From the NCBI GenBank assembly GCA_006176705.1, contig QRFJ01000747.1, positions 248,001 to 312,000 of the forward strand: 64,000 bases of DNA, in the 5' to 3' direction. How positions within the stretch are numbered: position 1 is the first letter of the stretch; every line of letters starts with the position of its first letter. This document shows positions 45,721 through 58,255 of this stretch, piece by piece. Under the pieces are notes generated by a model. It ran no database searches, was not told the DNA's origin, and saw only the letters and a list, made by a program, of their open reading frames with translations. The DNA is from Cocos nucifera. Taxonomy: Eukaryota > Streptophyta > Magnoliopsida > Arecales > Arecaceae. A program made the position numbers and the translations under genes.

Positions 45721-48700
45721 GTTCAGCCACACAAAAAAAAAAAACAAAAAAAGCCTAGAAAAGATTTTGCAAGATTTTTAAAGCATGATAAAAAATAAAA
45801 ATAAAAATAAAAAAGAAAATGAAAAGGGGATCCTATGGGAGTTTACTTTCTCTTGAGTCCAATGAGGAAAAGGATCCAACGAGCCTTAGATCCAAACTTT
45901 AAAATAGCCTTCCTTTCTTTCCTCCGGTGCCTAACCTTCGATCAACAACCGGTAAGATCTCTCAAGTTGAAGCCAAGATTTCAAGCTTTCCACGCTACCA
46001 AATTTAGCTACAAGACCTCATTGGAGTGGAGGTAATGGCTTTAGTTTTTCGTTATTTCATTTTTCAGTTTATGGGACATCCTATTTACATTGATTCAAGC
46101 TACCAAGTCACTAGATTTTTTTGAAAGAAATCATCCCCTAATTCCTCTATTTTTTCTTCTATTTTTTCCTTCATTCTAATGCCATCATCAACATTATTCA
46201 TCGGACTAGAGATCATCAGCTACACCACCGTGGGCTATATCCTCAACCACCATCTCCCGGCAAGGCAAGACTTTTGGCTTGAGGAAGAAGGGGATTCAAG
46301 AATCCCATGTTTGCCCAAATAAAGGAAGAACAAGGGAGGAAAAAAAATAAAAGAAGACAAGAAAAAAAATGAAAGAAAAAGAATAAAAAAAATAAAAGAG
46401 AAGAAAAAAGAGATGCCTCTCTCTTTCCTTCTTCTCTCTTTAGTTTCTGTCTTGACGTTCTCTCTCTACTTTTTGTTTCAAGTTTTTCTTTATAATTTCT
46501 TCTCTCTAAATTATTTCTCTCCTAAGATTTTCTAGATCTTTGAGAAAACTATTGATGAGTTTGAATAATGCTAATGAAGAGATCTTAATCTATGGTCGCC
46601 GAATAGTTTACCAGCATCCATCCTAGTCACATCGGGTATAACTAGATTTGATCATCTATGATTTTTATTAAATCGTTTATACACTAGTTCAATCATCATT
46701 TGATTGAATCATTTTGATCGGATTGATTGGGATGCTGGGCAACGTTGTTCGATCAATCCTATTCCATCTTGTTAATTCTCTCGCCCCTGACATTCTCTCT
46801 TAACTTGATTTATAAATCTAGTAAAAGGTTTTCAGTCCTATTGCTTAGAATCTGAGTTAACCCGATAGAGAGAGTTCGAATCACTTAACTAGTCGGGTGG
46901 CATGTCTGCACTACCCGAGTCTTTATTAAGCATCATAAGATCTAGTTTTTATTAACTTTTATTAAATCCCTACATCTTTAGTGATCTTAATTGAATAAAG
47001 TTATTTGATCGAACTGACCTCTGACTGATAGCATACCAACCTCCACCTTGAATGTGCTACCATTAATTATATCTTTTTATAATTAACCATATCCTTTCTA
47101 ATTATTGGACTCAATTATGTATAAGGATATATTTGTCTCAATAAAAAGATGTCTAATAGTGGGATATTATGATATAATCTATGAATTAAAAATTTTGACC
47201 AAAATTATTGAAATTATTTGGATTAATTAGAGTACATGTAAGGCAAGTAATGATCTATCTTCTCTAGATTTTTTTATTTATATAATATTATTTTAAATAT
47301 TAAATAAATTATTGATTGATTTATATATAATTTATGAATTTTACAAAATTATGTTTTGAATGAAAATTGATATCGAATTTCAAAGAAATATTTATCAGAC
47401 TTTTACTATAATTTTTTATTCATCTGATATTATTATGCATATTTTAATTTGATCATTAAATATGCGTTGTTCTGTGAAAAGAGCTTTGATACAAATCAGA
47501 TTTGGTTTTTAGCCTCATTATATTTTGAATTCTATCAATTGGAGATTATGTATTGGTACTCTAATTATTACTAAGGTCATGATACTATTTCTAATCCGAC
47601 TATAGGATATAAGTGTGGTATTTTGGCCCATGTAATAACTATCATAAAATTATAAATAAAAATATTAAAATATATATTAATTAATATTTATTTTAAATAA
47701 TTAATATTTTTATTGATATTTTGTAGAAAAAAAGTCCATCAATATGAAGAGCTTAATTTTCTAGTTCAAATGAATCAAATTTCATGAAAATTGAAGCTAA
47801 ATTAAAATTTATACAAAGGTAAAAAGTTTAAATGAAGAAATATTAAAAAAAGAAAAACCGGTTCGGTCCAAACCGGCTCAGACCGACTATAACCTGCAAA
47901 CCTATGCATAGAGCCGACCGAGCCAACCGACCAATGACGTCAGACCAACATCAATTATCACGCAACTCATGGGACGAGTCACTATGCCCATGAGTCGGAT
48001 TTTCACATGGTGTATGGAAATTCTTCGAGGGATAGAGTGATGGCGCTATCCGACGGATGGTAGCACTCTTCAGGGGCGATCGAATGATGGGGACAAGCAT
48101 CAATTTTGATCTAAAAAATTTTCAGCTCGATCATGCGTGGACAGACGACTCTCAGAGCAGTCGATTGCCATCCGATGGAGGAGATGTTTTTTGATTTAAT
48201 CCAAGATTCCAACTCTCTTTCTAGCACAATCTAACGGTTGAAAATGCTGCCACATGAGATCCAACGGTCCAAGTTCATATCATGCATTAAATCGGTGGTT
48301 TTGTGATGGATTTCAGGCTTTTAGATCTTAATCCGATAGCTAGGAATGATCTGGGTGATGAAGTTTGATCCAAGCTCTAATTTGACTTTATGAAGGAGCC
48401 AAAAATCCTTATTTTTTATCTATTTAAGCCCCCGTATGCTAGAAACTAGAACCAGACAGAGAGAGTTCCCCTGTGGGGAAATTAAGCTCTCTTCCACTCT
48501 CTTCTTTTCTTTCTTTCTTTCTTCTTTTTTTTCTTTTCTTTTTATTTATCTAGGAGATTCCAATATACCGAAAGTTAGTAAAATCAAATCTATGTATGAC
48601 TAGAGGTCTCGTATCTAGGAAAGTAAGAAAAGTCTTTCAAGCATGAGAGTTTGTAATTTGAATCCTGTCTTTCTTTTTATTGGACAATAAAATTTTTTCA

Positions 48701-48764
48701 TCTTTTACATGCTTTTCTTATTTATGCTTTAATATTAAATTTTTTATAATTTATAACTAAAGAG

Positions 48765-49020
48765 ACAGATCATGATCATGGATAGAAAAGGTCTGTCAAG
48801 TTAGATAAATTATAAGATTTATATTTTAATATATAATTTTTTATAATTTATATCTAAGAAAATAGATCGTGATCGTAGATAGATATAATCTGTGCTCAGA
48901 TTTAGATAAATTATAAGAATTAATATGAATTATATTTATATTCTTTGATTGATGATTTAAATAGTCAATGCCTGTGAGATGGATCATGATCGTAGAAAGA
49001 TATGGTCCATGCTTGATAGA
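48765..49020. repeat. Three ~100-bp imperfect repeats
   Basis: A(C/T)AGATC(A/G)TGATC(A/G)T(G)GATAGA followed by a GTC(T/C)(G/A) block and TTAGATAAATTATAAG recurs near 48765, 48865 and 48975, the last copy being partial. Confidence 0.5.
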
Positions 49021-49424
49021 ATAGATTATGTTAGAATCAGATCAAACGAACATACATCTCATAAGATTGCATGTTAACAATAGAAAGATTGCATGAATCA
49101 ATTATAAATTTGAATATTGAAAGATGAAATTAAAATTCTAGATAACTTTTTTTTCTTATTCTTAATTAATTCTTAAATCTTAATTAATTATTTATTTATA
49201 TTTTTTTATTTTAGTTTGCTAAATTTAAATTAATTCTCTTCAATTTACTACTTTAAATCTCTACTTTAAAGATTAATTTTAATTTTAATTTTTTTAATTA
49301 AAATTGAACATAATTCAATCTTCAATTTCTGAGCAAATCGACATCCGACTCACCACACTGTCCTACTTAATAGTAAAATCAAATTTAATTTTTATTTGAT
49401 GCTGTAACGACAAGCAATCACCAC

Positions 49425-49575
49425 CATAGGATATAAGTATAGTATTCTAGCTCAGCCATAGGATATAAGTATAGTATTTTGGCCTACCATAAGATATAAG
49501 TGTAGCACTCCAATTCGGCCATAGGATATAAGTATGGTTTTTTGGTTCGGCCATATAATATAAGTGTAGTCATAG
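49425..49575. repeat. Short tandem repeat, period ~36 bp
   Basis: CATA(G/A)GATATAAGT(A/G)TAG or a close variant recurs four to five times, each followed by T/C-rich bases ending in GGCC or similar. A single further copy lies near 47612 (TATAGGATATAAGTGTGG), so the two ends of this ~2-kb stretch share the motif. Confidence 0.6.
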
Positions 49576-50086
49576 TTAAAAAAATTGATGAGTTAAGTAA
49601 AATTTATTTTGAATCAGATTATTAAATATGATTCATTTCAAAATCAGATATATATCTATGTATATAAATATTTCAAAGATGTTAATATTATTGAATTCAT
49701 GTTTTGAAAATGAATTTGATTATATTGTGCATTGATTAATGATAAACTATATTTTGATCATCGCATCCTATATTATCACATGAATTATATAGTCAAAGTA
49801 TTCATTGTTTACTTGGCTGTCAAGCTCATTATTCTCACTTTTTTCTTTTAGATTCGAATGCTTAGTTGCAGATATAGGTACTGTTTTGAGAGTGAGATTA
49901 GAAGCGAGATTTGGCAAGATCAATATACTTCGAATTTGGATCTATATTATGTTTATGGGACTATTATTTGAGGTTTATTTGATGTAAAACTTTCAAATTT
50001 TAATTATGAATTAGATTTATTAGTAAATTAAATTTTATATTTTAGTTATTTAAATTATCTTCACTATGATGTATCTGATATCATGA

Positions 50087-52450
50087 TGAAATGCTTTGCA
50101 TATTTGTAGAGAGCGTACTCCATGAGTATGAAGAAAAATCAGTATTTTTCCATCATAAGATCGTTCAGATCTAATTAGATCTGAAGAAATATTTCAAAAA
50201 TTTTCTAACAAATTCTAATCAGATCTAAGACAACTCAGATCTGATCCTAAAGATCTAATATTAAAACTAAAATTAAAAGTTAAATTAGATTTAATTTTAT
50301 ATCCTGATTGGATAATCTGATTACTCTGCCAATGATCTGTCGTCATCCAGGATTTTGGATCTAACCATACAAGTGCCTGACCTCTACCAGAGTCCACTCA
50401 AGTTGGATTTAGAGGTGCTCTCCTTTTGAATCTAATCTCCAAATATCATATATGGAGTCTTTTGGTTGATCCTTCAAATTTATCTTTCAAAGATATGCGT
50501 TCATCTCATGAATAGCTTGTCTTCTTTCCTGATCTTTATGCCAAAGAGAATTGATCTTCCTTCTAAACTTGTGCCCAACCTTTGGCATGGAGAAGAGAGA
50601 GGAGATCAGAGGAAGGGAGAAATGAAAAGGGGTGAGGATGGCAACATATGGGCATGGATGCAAAAGGATTTACAAACCCTAGGGGCGTAGGGTCCTTTAA
50701 ATAAATCCTACGCCACCTAAGAGTTCTAATTGATCAAGCAACTTGATTGCTTGATTTAAATCAGAACTCATCTAATTTCCATGCATAAACATCAGGTCCT
50801 TACCTGGTTTTGTTGCCCAAAACCCTCCAAAAGTTGTTTCACAAGTTGGATAGGAAGAGAGAGAGATAGTGCAGATGGACTCTTCCTTCTCTCTTTGAAT
50901 TTGATCTCTATCGAACCGCTTTGACCTGGTCAAATCTAAATTTGACCCAGTCAAAGCCTATCCACTAAGGGGCACATACCTAGGAGGACGTGTGCCCTCT
51001 CCATGTTGCATAAAATATCTGGGGGCGCACGCCCCTAGAAATTCTTCAGGGGCGCACGCCTCCTGTCCCTTTTTTCTTACATCAGGGTCAACTTTTGACC
51101 CTTGTCCGAAACAAAAAATGGCAGGTGACAGGAATTGACAGGTATTGTCTTACAAATTTATCTGATGAATTAAGACAACCTTTTTCTGACCATATGACAA
51201 CCTCCTGAGTCAGACCATATGAAGGCTAAGCACAAACTCCTTTGGCTCAAACATGATACAACTTATTTAGATAGCAAGAAGAAGAACGTTAGGTTCAATC
51301 GAGTGCTAGCACGATTTCCTTGAACCTAATTGAATCTCATTCAGATCAATTGAACTAGATCAGTTCAATTGATGATCACCAGATTCAAACCCTTGTTTGT
51401 GTGACCCAGTTAGGTTCAGTTCTGTATGGTAATGGGATATGTCATGATCTCTATCATCGACATCATCGAAACTCCTTTCGATGGATCAGAACTCTTCTGA
51501 TTCGAACAGCTAGAATGATCGATCATCTAAATCATTCTAATTGCTCCCAAAATCCACCAGTGACACCTAGCAGTATATGGTGGCAACCCATCAGAGCTGA
51601 ATGCGAACCTCTTGGTGCAGCTACCTGTGTGATTCAGTTCTTCTATCTTGAGCCCCGATCAGATTAGGGTTAAGGTGAACTCGTCAAACCCTAGTCTCTG
51701 TCATATGATGTAATCATTCGATTCGAGTCCAATGTGAAAATCTAAATAGAAACTCTTTCTATTATTTCACTCTACCATGGCCATGGATTTCTGGACTTGA
51801 TTCTCATGATCATCATAGGGCTACTCCTCTACCACCGAGGTAGATAGATTCCATCTTGATGCAATCCAGTTCCTACAATGAACATGTCATAGCCAACATA
51901 CACCTCAGGGTTCCATATGGCTAGGAGACCGAGTAATGGTGTAGTCAAACTATAACACCCTCAAGGTGAACTGCCGATGCATCTCAGGTCAAAGAACCAG
52001 ACACACTACTGCAGCATCGAGTCAGTCATTGACGAGAAGGTAGACTCCCTAATGACTACTCGAGGTGGTCACGCTCAGTGCCCTCGTTCTCTAACGAGTA
52101 CCTGATACTCTCGCTCTCCGGTGTCTCCACACCGTAGACTCAAGACTCATCTACTAAAGAGAAGCGATTGTACACCAACCTTCCGGATCAATCACCATCC
52201 TCGTGATGATCCTATGGTCAGGAGCAATTTATGAGTTAATAATGATTATTCATGTCTTAAATTTTCAACTCTTGAAAATATGAATTATCATTACCATTAA
52301 CTCAAAGGATGTATCACAGACACTAAATACACATATGTGATAGAAAATAAACCCATTTATTGATTTTAGTCAAAATTATAAAATTTTGCCCCTAGAAGTG
52401 TATTACAAGTGTTCAGCCAATTCTGGCTTCTAGGGCACATATATCTAACA
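50087..52450 (-). repeat. Probable 3' LTR of the Ty1/copia remnant
   Basis: On the - strand it begins TGTTAGATATATGTGCCC immediately after a polypurine tract ACAAGTGGGAGAT (52463-52451), which places the LTR start with good confidence. The far end is uncertain: ...GCAAAGCATTTCA at 50087 is followed by TCATGATATCAGATA, which resembles a primer-binding site and would mark an LTR end. The interior has CAAGGGTCAAAAGTTGACCC and a TATTTAAAGG TATA-like element near 50695-50705. Confidence 0.45.
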
Positions 52451-52478
52451 ATCTCCCACTTGTCCTAAAGCCAATTGG

Positions 52479-54590
52479 CTACAAGTCTAAGTCCCATCTT
52501 CTCAAGGTGGGCTTCGATCTTCTATGCTGGCCCAACGGCTTTGTAAGTGGGTCTGCCACATTATCTGCGGAGTTGACTCTCTTGACCTCGACATAACCCT
52601 TCTCGAGGTAATCGCGGATGAGGTGGTATCGCCGCTCAATATGCTTGGATTTCTGGTGAGACCTCGGCTCCTTAGCAAGGGCTATGGCGCCATTGTTGTC
52701 GCAGTATAGAGGAATGGCATCTGATGGCATTACTCCTAATTTCTGCAGCAAACTTCTTGTACCAGAATGCTTCCTTCGCAGCTTCTGATGCAGCGATATA
52801 TTCTGCTTCCATGGTGGAATCTGCTATCACCGTTTGCTTGGAACTCTTCCAGCTGATAGCTCCACCATTGCACACAAACAGACTCCCAGATGTCGACTTT
52901 CGATCATCTATATCGGACATGAAGTCCGAGTCTGTGTATCCCTGGACCAGGAGTTCTCCATTACCAAAGACCAGCATCATATCCTTAGTTCTTCTCAAGT
53001 ACTTAAGGATACATTTCACAGAAGTCCAGTGTTCTTCACCTGGATTTGACTGATATCTGCTTGTGACACTCACAGCATGGGCTATATCAGGTCGTGTACA
53101 TAGCATGGCATACATGAGGCTCCCTATTGCAGAAGCATAAGGGATCTTGCTCATGCGTTCTATTTCCTCAGGTGTGCTGGGGCACATCTTCTTGGAAAGA
53201 TGAATACCATGTCTGAAGGGTATTAATCCCCTCTTAGAGTTTTCCATACTAAACCTCTTTAGTACTTTCTCTATGTACATCTTCTGTGAAAGTCCTAGCA
53301 TCCTATTCGGTCTATCCCTATAGACCTTAATTCCTAGAATAAAGGATGCTTCACCTAGGTCTTTCATGGAGAATTCCTTTGGACAACCACATCTTGACTG
53401 ATGTCAACATGGGAATATCATTCCCAATAAGGAAGGATGTCATCCCATACGTACAAGAAAGATAATAGCACTCCTACGAGGAATCTTGTTGAATACAACA
53501 GCGCTCCCACTGACCCTTTTGAAAACACATGGTTCCTCTTCATTTTTGATGAAACCAAACTTTTTGATCACATCATTGAAACGAGTGTTCCAGCTCCGAG
53601 ATGCTTGCTTAAGTCCATATATGGACCTTTGCAGCTTGCAAACCTTGTGATCAGTATCACTGGATGTGAAACCTAGCGGCTGTTCCATATAGATATCTTC
53701 CTCAAGATATCCATTTAAGAACATGCCGTTTTCACGTCATCATTTGCCATATTTCATAATCGAAATAGGCTGCAACAGCAAGCAATGTGCGGATGGATTT
53801 TAGCATAGCTACTGGGGAAAAGGTATCCTGATAGTCTATGCCTTCGCGTTGACTATAACCTTTTGCCACCAATCTAGCCTTGAATGTCTCCACATTCCCA
53901 TCTGCACCAATCTTTCTCTTGAAGATCCATTTACATCCAATAGGTACTATACCTTCTGGTGGATCTACCAAGGTCCAGACTTGGTTTGAGTGCATCGAGT
54001 CAATTTCTGACTGCATTGCCTCTAGCCATTTCTCGGAGTCGATATCTGATATCGCCTCGTTGTAGGTTTTGGGATCATCACCATGAGCACCATTACCTAC
54101 GAGGAACATTTTCTCTACATCCTCTGAAACAATACCTAAGTATCTTTCAGGGGGACAAAAAACTCTTTCCGATCTACGAGGTGGAGGAGGTAGTGTTCTT
54201 ATTGGCTCAACCTGATTTGGTTCCACTTGGTCCTTAGCTCGTTCTGCTTGTGAGACTTTCTCATCAAGCTTGATCAATTTTCCAATGCCGCTATCTTGAA
54301 TAAACTATTTTTCAAGAAAGATGGCATGTCGACTCACAATCACATTGTGGTCTTCTGGAATGTAGAAATAGTATCCTAATGACTCTTTAGGATATCCTAT
54401 GAATCGAGCTCTGAAGGACCTAAACTCTAACTTGTCCGCTTGTTGTCTTTTGACATGAGCCGGACAACCCCAAATTCTGAGATGACTCAGACTTGGTTTC
54501 TTACCATGCCATATCTTATATGGCATTGTAGAAATAATTTTAGAGAAAATCATTTTCAATAAATAGATTACAGTCATTAGACTATGTCCC
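52479..54590 (-). pseudogene. Decayed Ty1/copia pol (integrase end, RT, RNase H)
   Basis: Reading the - strand from 54590: the integrase C-terminal part (IWGCPAHVKRQ, FIGYPKES), then the linker, the RT N-terminal half (VWTLVDPPEGIVPIGCKWIF, KARLVAKGYSQREGIDY), a second RT block (FLNGYLEEDIYMEQPLGF, SIYGLKQASRSW), then MKDLGEASFILGI, SLMYAMLCTRPDIA and RNase H (GYTDSDF, DDRKSTSG, EAEYIAASEA, then NGAIALAKEP). Frames break near 54300, 53730, 53370-53440 and 52700. The third break falls on the Y-x-D-D catalytic motif, which is lost by a one-base deletion. The 5' part (rest of integrase, protease, gag) is absent because another element begins at 54591. Inactive. Confidence 0.88.
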
Positions 54591-56474
54591 TGTTGGAGAT
54601 AAACTTCGCTCCTATCGAAGTCCAGTCTGATGCTTAAACCAATGCAATCGGTAATCACAGAAGAGCTTCAGCGATCAAACCTTAGTCGAACTCCTTCAGC
54701 TGACCGAACTTTTTAGTGATCGAGCTCTAGCTAAATCCTATCAGCTGGCCGAACTTCTCAACGATCGAGCCCTAGTCGAACTCCCCCTTCGGTCGAACTT
54801 CTTTTGAATCTCCCCTTCAATCGAACTTCTATAGGAGCCAAACTTCTCCTTTAGTCAGACTCCTACGAAAGCCGAACTTCCTCCACACTCCTTCAGTCGG
54901 ACTCCTATGGAAGCCAAACTCCTCCTTCAGTCGGACTTCTGTAAGAGCCGAACTCCTTCCGGATCTTTTCTTCAGTCAAACTTCTATAGGAGCCGAACTC
55001 CTTTCGGACTCCTCCTTCAGTCGGACTTCTATGGAAGCCGAACTTCCTCCGCACTCCTCTTTCAATCGGACTCCTACAGGAGCCGAACTCCTTCCGAACT
55101 TCTTCAGTCGAACTCCTACGGGAGTCAAACTCCCTTCACATTCCTCCTTCAATCGGACTCCTACAGGAGCCGAACTTCTTCCGAACTCCTCCTTCAGTCG
55201 GACTCCTATGGGAGCCAAACTTTCTCCGCACTCTTTCTTCAGTCGGACTGCTACGAGAGCCGAACTCCTTTTGGATCCTCCTTCAGTCGAACTCCTATGA
55301 GAGCCAAACTCCTTTCGGATCCTCCTTCAGTCAAACTCCTATGGGAGTCGAACTTCCTCCGCACTCCTTCTTCAATCGGACTCCTACGAAAGTCAAACTC
55401 CCTCCGCACTTCTCCTTCAATCAAACTCCTATGGAAACCGAACTTCTTCCGGACTCCTCCTTCGATCGAACTCCTATGAAAGCCGAACTTCTTTCGAACT
55501 TTTTCTTCAGTCGGACTCCTATAGGTGCCAAACTCCTCCTTCAGTTGGACTCCTACGGAAGTCGAACTTCCTCTGCACTCCTCTTTCAGTCGAACTCCCA
55601 TGGAAGTCGAACTCCTTTCAGACTCCTTCAATCAGATTCCTCCAGCGGATTGCTCCTATAGTCGGACTCCTACGAGAGTCGAACTCCTTCCGAACTTCTC
55701 CTTCAATCAAACTCCTACAGAAATCGAACTCCTTCCAGACTCCTCCTTCAATCGGACTCCTATGGGAGCCGAACTTCCTCCACACTCCTCCTTTGATCGG
55801 ACTCCTATAGGAGCCAAACTCCTTCTGGACTTCTCCTTCGGTCGAACTCTTCCAAGAGCCAAACTCCTTTCGAATCTCTTCTTCAGCTAGCATTCCTCTT
55901 GGATGATCCTCTCTAGCCATATTTTTTTTGGAAGTCTGAACTTCTCTGAAATTGATATATGTCAGAGTTCTTCATCAATCAATGCCTGCATCCTTCGAAC
56001 TATAGCTATTAAATCTCGATGAACGATCATCATCAGTCTGCTATAGGTGACGCTACAGGCGGTACCCCCTCCATACAGACTCCATCAGGCCTCGAGTAGC
56101 CTACTATTGGATGGTATGGCTGTCACTATCAATCTGACGATACCTTCTTCTCCATACCGAACTCCACCAGATCTTGAACGGTCCACTGCCAGATAGCTAT
56201 AGCTGTCACCATGAATCAAGCTTCGCCTATAAAAAGGATCCTTCATATATATTTTTTCTAAGCTCTAAGCTCTCTTCTTCTTTCTGAAACTCTGTCGAAC
56301 TTTCACCTAAGCACTTCATTTCTGTTGGTTAGAAGTGCTGACTTGATCATCGGAGGGTTCCGTCGGAGCCACATCACCAACTTTGGATGAAACTTTATTT
56401 TGTAGGTCACTGACGGCGACCTCGTCCTCCTCCATTTCAGTTCATTCCGATGTCGATCAGATCCTGCACCAACA
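54591..56474 (+). repeat. 5' LTR of the array-rich element (1884 bp)
   Basis: Inverted ends TGTTGG/CCAACA. The left part holds an array of ~46-bp units (54775-55885). A TATA box TATAAAAA at 56228-56235 is followed by a start-like ATATATATTTTTTCT region and the R/U5 part to 56474. Confidence 0.85.
54775..55885 (+). repeat. LTR tandem array, ~46-bp unit, about two dozen copies
   Basis: The unit is close to CTCCTTCAGTCGGACTCC, then TA(C/T)GGGAGCCGAACTCCTTCCGGA. Copies vary by point changes and by one- to three-base length differences, so reading frame drifts along the array. This produces several long, repetitive open frames on both strands (SRTPTGAEL-type peptides), which I regard as non-coding. 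Confidence 0.9.
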
Positions 56475-56495
56475 AAATTGGCGCTAGAGGAAGGG
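56475..56495 (+). other. Primer-binding region of the array-rich element
   Basis: AAATTGGCGCTAGAGGAAGGG follows the CCAACA end. The TTGGCGC word is shared by many plant gypsy and Tat/Athila-type elements, unlike the TGGTATCAGAGC sites of the other elements in this window. Confidence 0.6.
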
Positions 56496-56628
56496 CCTCT
56501 ATCTCTGAGGCACCCTTATTCTTAAAGGAGTGCTCAGCAACGATCTCTCTTCTTCCTCGAGAAAAAAGGCCTCCCAGGAGAGCTCCGTCCCTGCTTCAGC
56601 CCCGACAACTCAAGCTCCATCTATAGCC

Positions 56629-56872
56629 ATGGTAGATCCAAAGCAGTTTAACCTGCTGATGCAGTGAGTTCAAGATCTCACCAAAATGGTGCAGGCTATG
56701 CGACAGCCTCCGACGATGATTCCATCAGAAAATCCACCATCAGGATGCCAGGAACCGACCTTAAGAAAGAGCATTTGGCCTAGCATATCTGTCACCCTTT
56801 GGAAAGAGAAATAGAGAGAAGAGGATCCACGTTTAGATCATGATTCTCCATCAGAAAAGAAATAGAGAGCAG
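56629..56872 (+). pseudogene. Broken gag start of the array-rich element
   Basis: ATG at 56629 reads MVDPKQFNLLMQ, a stop, then VQDLTKMVQAMRQ and further residues with two more in-frame stops within 244 bases. The MxxPxxFxxLxxQVQxLTxxVQ pattern is like the N-terminal coiled part of gag in Tat-type gypsy elements. Beyond it the sequence passes into tandem repeats, so no capsid domain follows. Confidence 0.6.
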
Positions 56873-57245
56873 AAGTTTTCCCCTATGAGGTTTCATAGGA
56901 GGGCAGAATGAAGTTTGACCATGCTTACGGACTCTCTCCAAGCATAAGCGAGGTCGAACTCTCCCTCGAGCTCATCATCAAAGAAGCTCCGATAAAAGGG
57001 CACGAAGTTCTCCCTCGAAAGATTTCATAGGAGGATGGAATGCAGTTCGACCGTGCTCACGAACTTCCTTCGAGCGCTAGTGAGGCCAAACTCTCCCTTG
57101 AGCTTGTCATCAAGAAAGCTCCGATGGAAGGGCGCAAAAAAGTTTCTCTCAAAAGATTTCATAGGAGGATGGAATGAAGTTCGGCCGTGCTCACGAACTC
57201 CCCCTTGAGCTCGTCATCAAAGGAGCCCCGGCAAAAGGGCACGAA
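56872..57245 (+). repeat. Internal array 1, three ~105-130-bp units
   Basis: Units start with GAAGTT(T)(C)TCCC and contain GATTTCATAGGAGGATGGAA, GTTCG(A/G)CCGTGCTCACGAA, GAGCT(C/T)GTCATCAA and AAGGGCACGAAG. The third unit is shorter by about 25 bases. Confidence 0.75.
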
Positions 57246-57689
57246 GTTTCCCCCCCAGAAGGTTTCACAACTACAACCCCCTCAATGCTCCATAGATGCC
57301 GGTCTAAAGTAAGCCAAGGGTACTGTCGTAGCTAGAACCATCAATAACAAAAGAACAACAAGAAGGTCGGCCGCCTTTCGGCATCATCAATGCTACCTCT
57401 TTAGGGGGCTTAGTACTTCGGTGAGCCATCATCTTCCAGCCTCAAAGCCAAGAAAAGCTTGCTCTAAATTGAGAAGGCTAGTATAAAATAGAGAAGGTCG
57501 CCCGGCCCGAAACTTACCGTCTGAAGAAGTTTGGAGGAATAATCCTCCCACGATCTTAAGATCCGAAGAATTCGAGAATATACTGCCGGTAATTTTTCTT
57601 CAGTAAAACTCCTTCATTTCAACATTATTATTTTTCGATGCAAAAACTACCTGATGATAGGAAAGAAATAATCAATAGTAGCCATATTA

Positions 57690-58255
57690 GGAATAGGAGG
57701 AGAATCTCGTCCTAACATGAGCAAGTCGAAGGCCTCGTTCATTTTATATAAGATGGGGGGAGAGGCCCTGACAACGGCCCTTATGTGCCCTCATAGGAAC
57801 AAAAAAAGAACCTCGTCCTAACGTGAGCAAAGTCGAAGGTCTCATTCATTTTAGATGAGATGGAGGGAGAGATCCTGACAACGGCCCTTATGTGCCCCCA
57901 CAGTTCATTAGGAATAGGAGAAAAATCTCATCCAAATGCGAGCAAAGTCAAAGGCCTCATTCATTTTAGATGAGATGGAGGAGAGACCCTGACAACGGTC
58001 CTTATGTGCTCCCACAATCCATTAGGAATAGGAGGAGAACCTCATCTTGATGCGAGCAAAGTCGAAGGCCTCGTTCATTTTAGACGAGATGAAAGGAGAG
58101 GCCCTGACAACGGCCCTTATGTGCCCCTACAGTCCATTAGGAATGGAAGAAGAATCTCGTCCTAATATGAGTAAAGTCGGAGGCCTCATTTATTTTAGAT
58201 GGGACGAGAGGAAAGGCTCCGACAACGGTTCCATTATGCCCAACAACAATAGGAG
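57690..58255 (+). repeat. Internal array 2, five ~115-bp units
   Basis: Each unit has ATTAGGAATAGGAGGAGAA, TCGTCCTAACGTGAGCAAAG, GAAGGCCTC.TTCATTTTAGA, then GAGA(G/C)(G/A)CCCTGACAACGGC and CTTATGTGCCCCCAC. Unit starts are near 57690, 57790, 57908, 58022 and 58136. Units are well conserved, so the array is probably younger than the others. Confidence 0.85.

Larger units (their letters stand above)
45061..50086. other. Gene-poor region of degenerate repeats upstream of uL3m
   Basis: No coding region recognised. It contains two homopolymer runs (A at ~45315-45332, T at ~45449-45471), A/G-rich blocks (45785-45830, 46330-46420), and at ~47600-49575 a retroelement-like stretch: a TATA-like TATTTAAGCCCCC near 48420 followed by a polyadenylation-like AATAAAA near 48687, three ~100-bp repeats (48765-49020) and short tandem repeats (49425-49575). 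These suggest an LTR, but I could not fix its ends. Confidence 0.45.

Noticed and set aside
54907..55890. Several long open frames on both strands (up to ~190 codons) with SRTPTGAEL-like repeated peptides
   Set aside because: They are the ~46-bp LTR array read in different frames. Open frames occur on both strands and in all phases, so repeat composition explains them.
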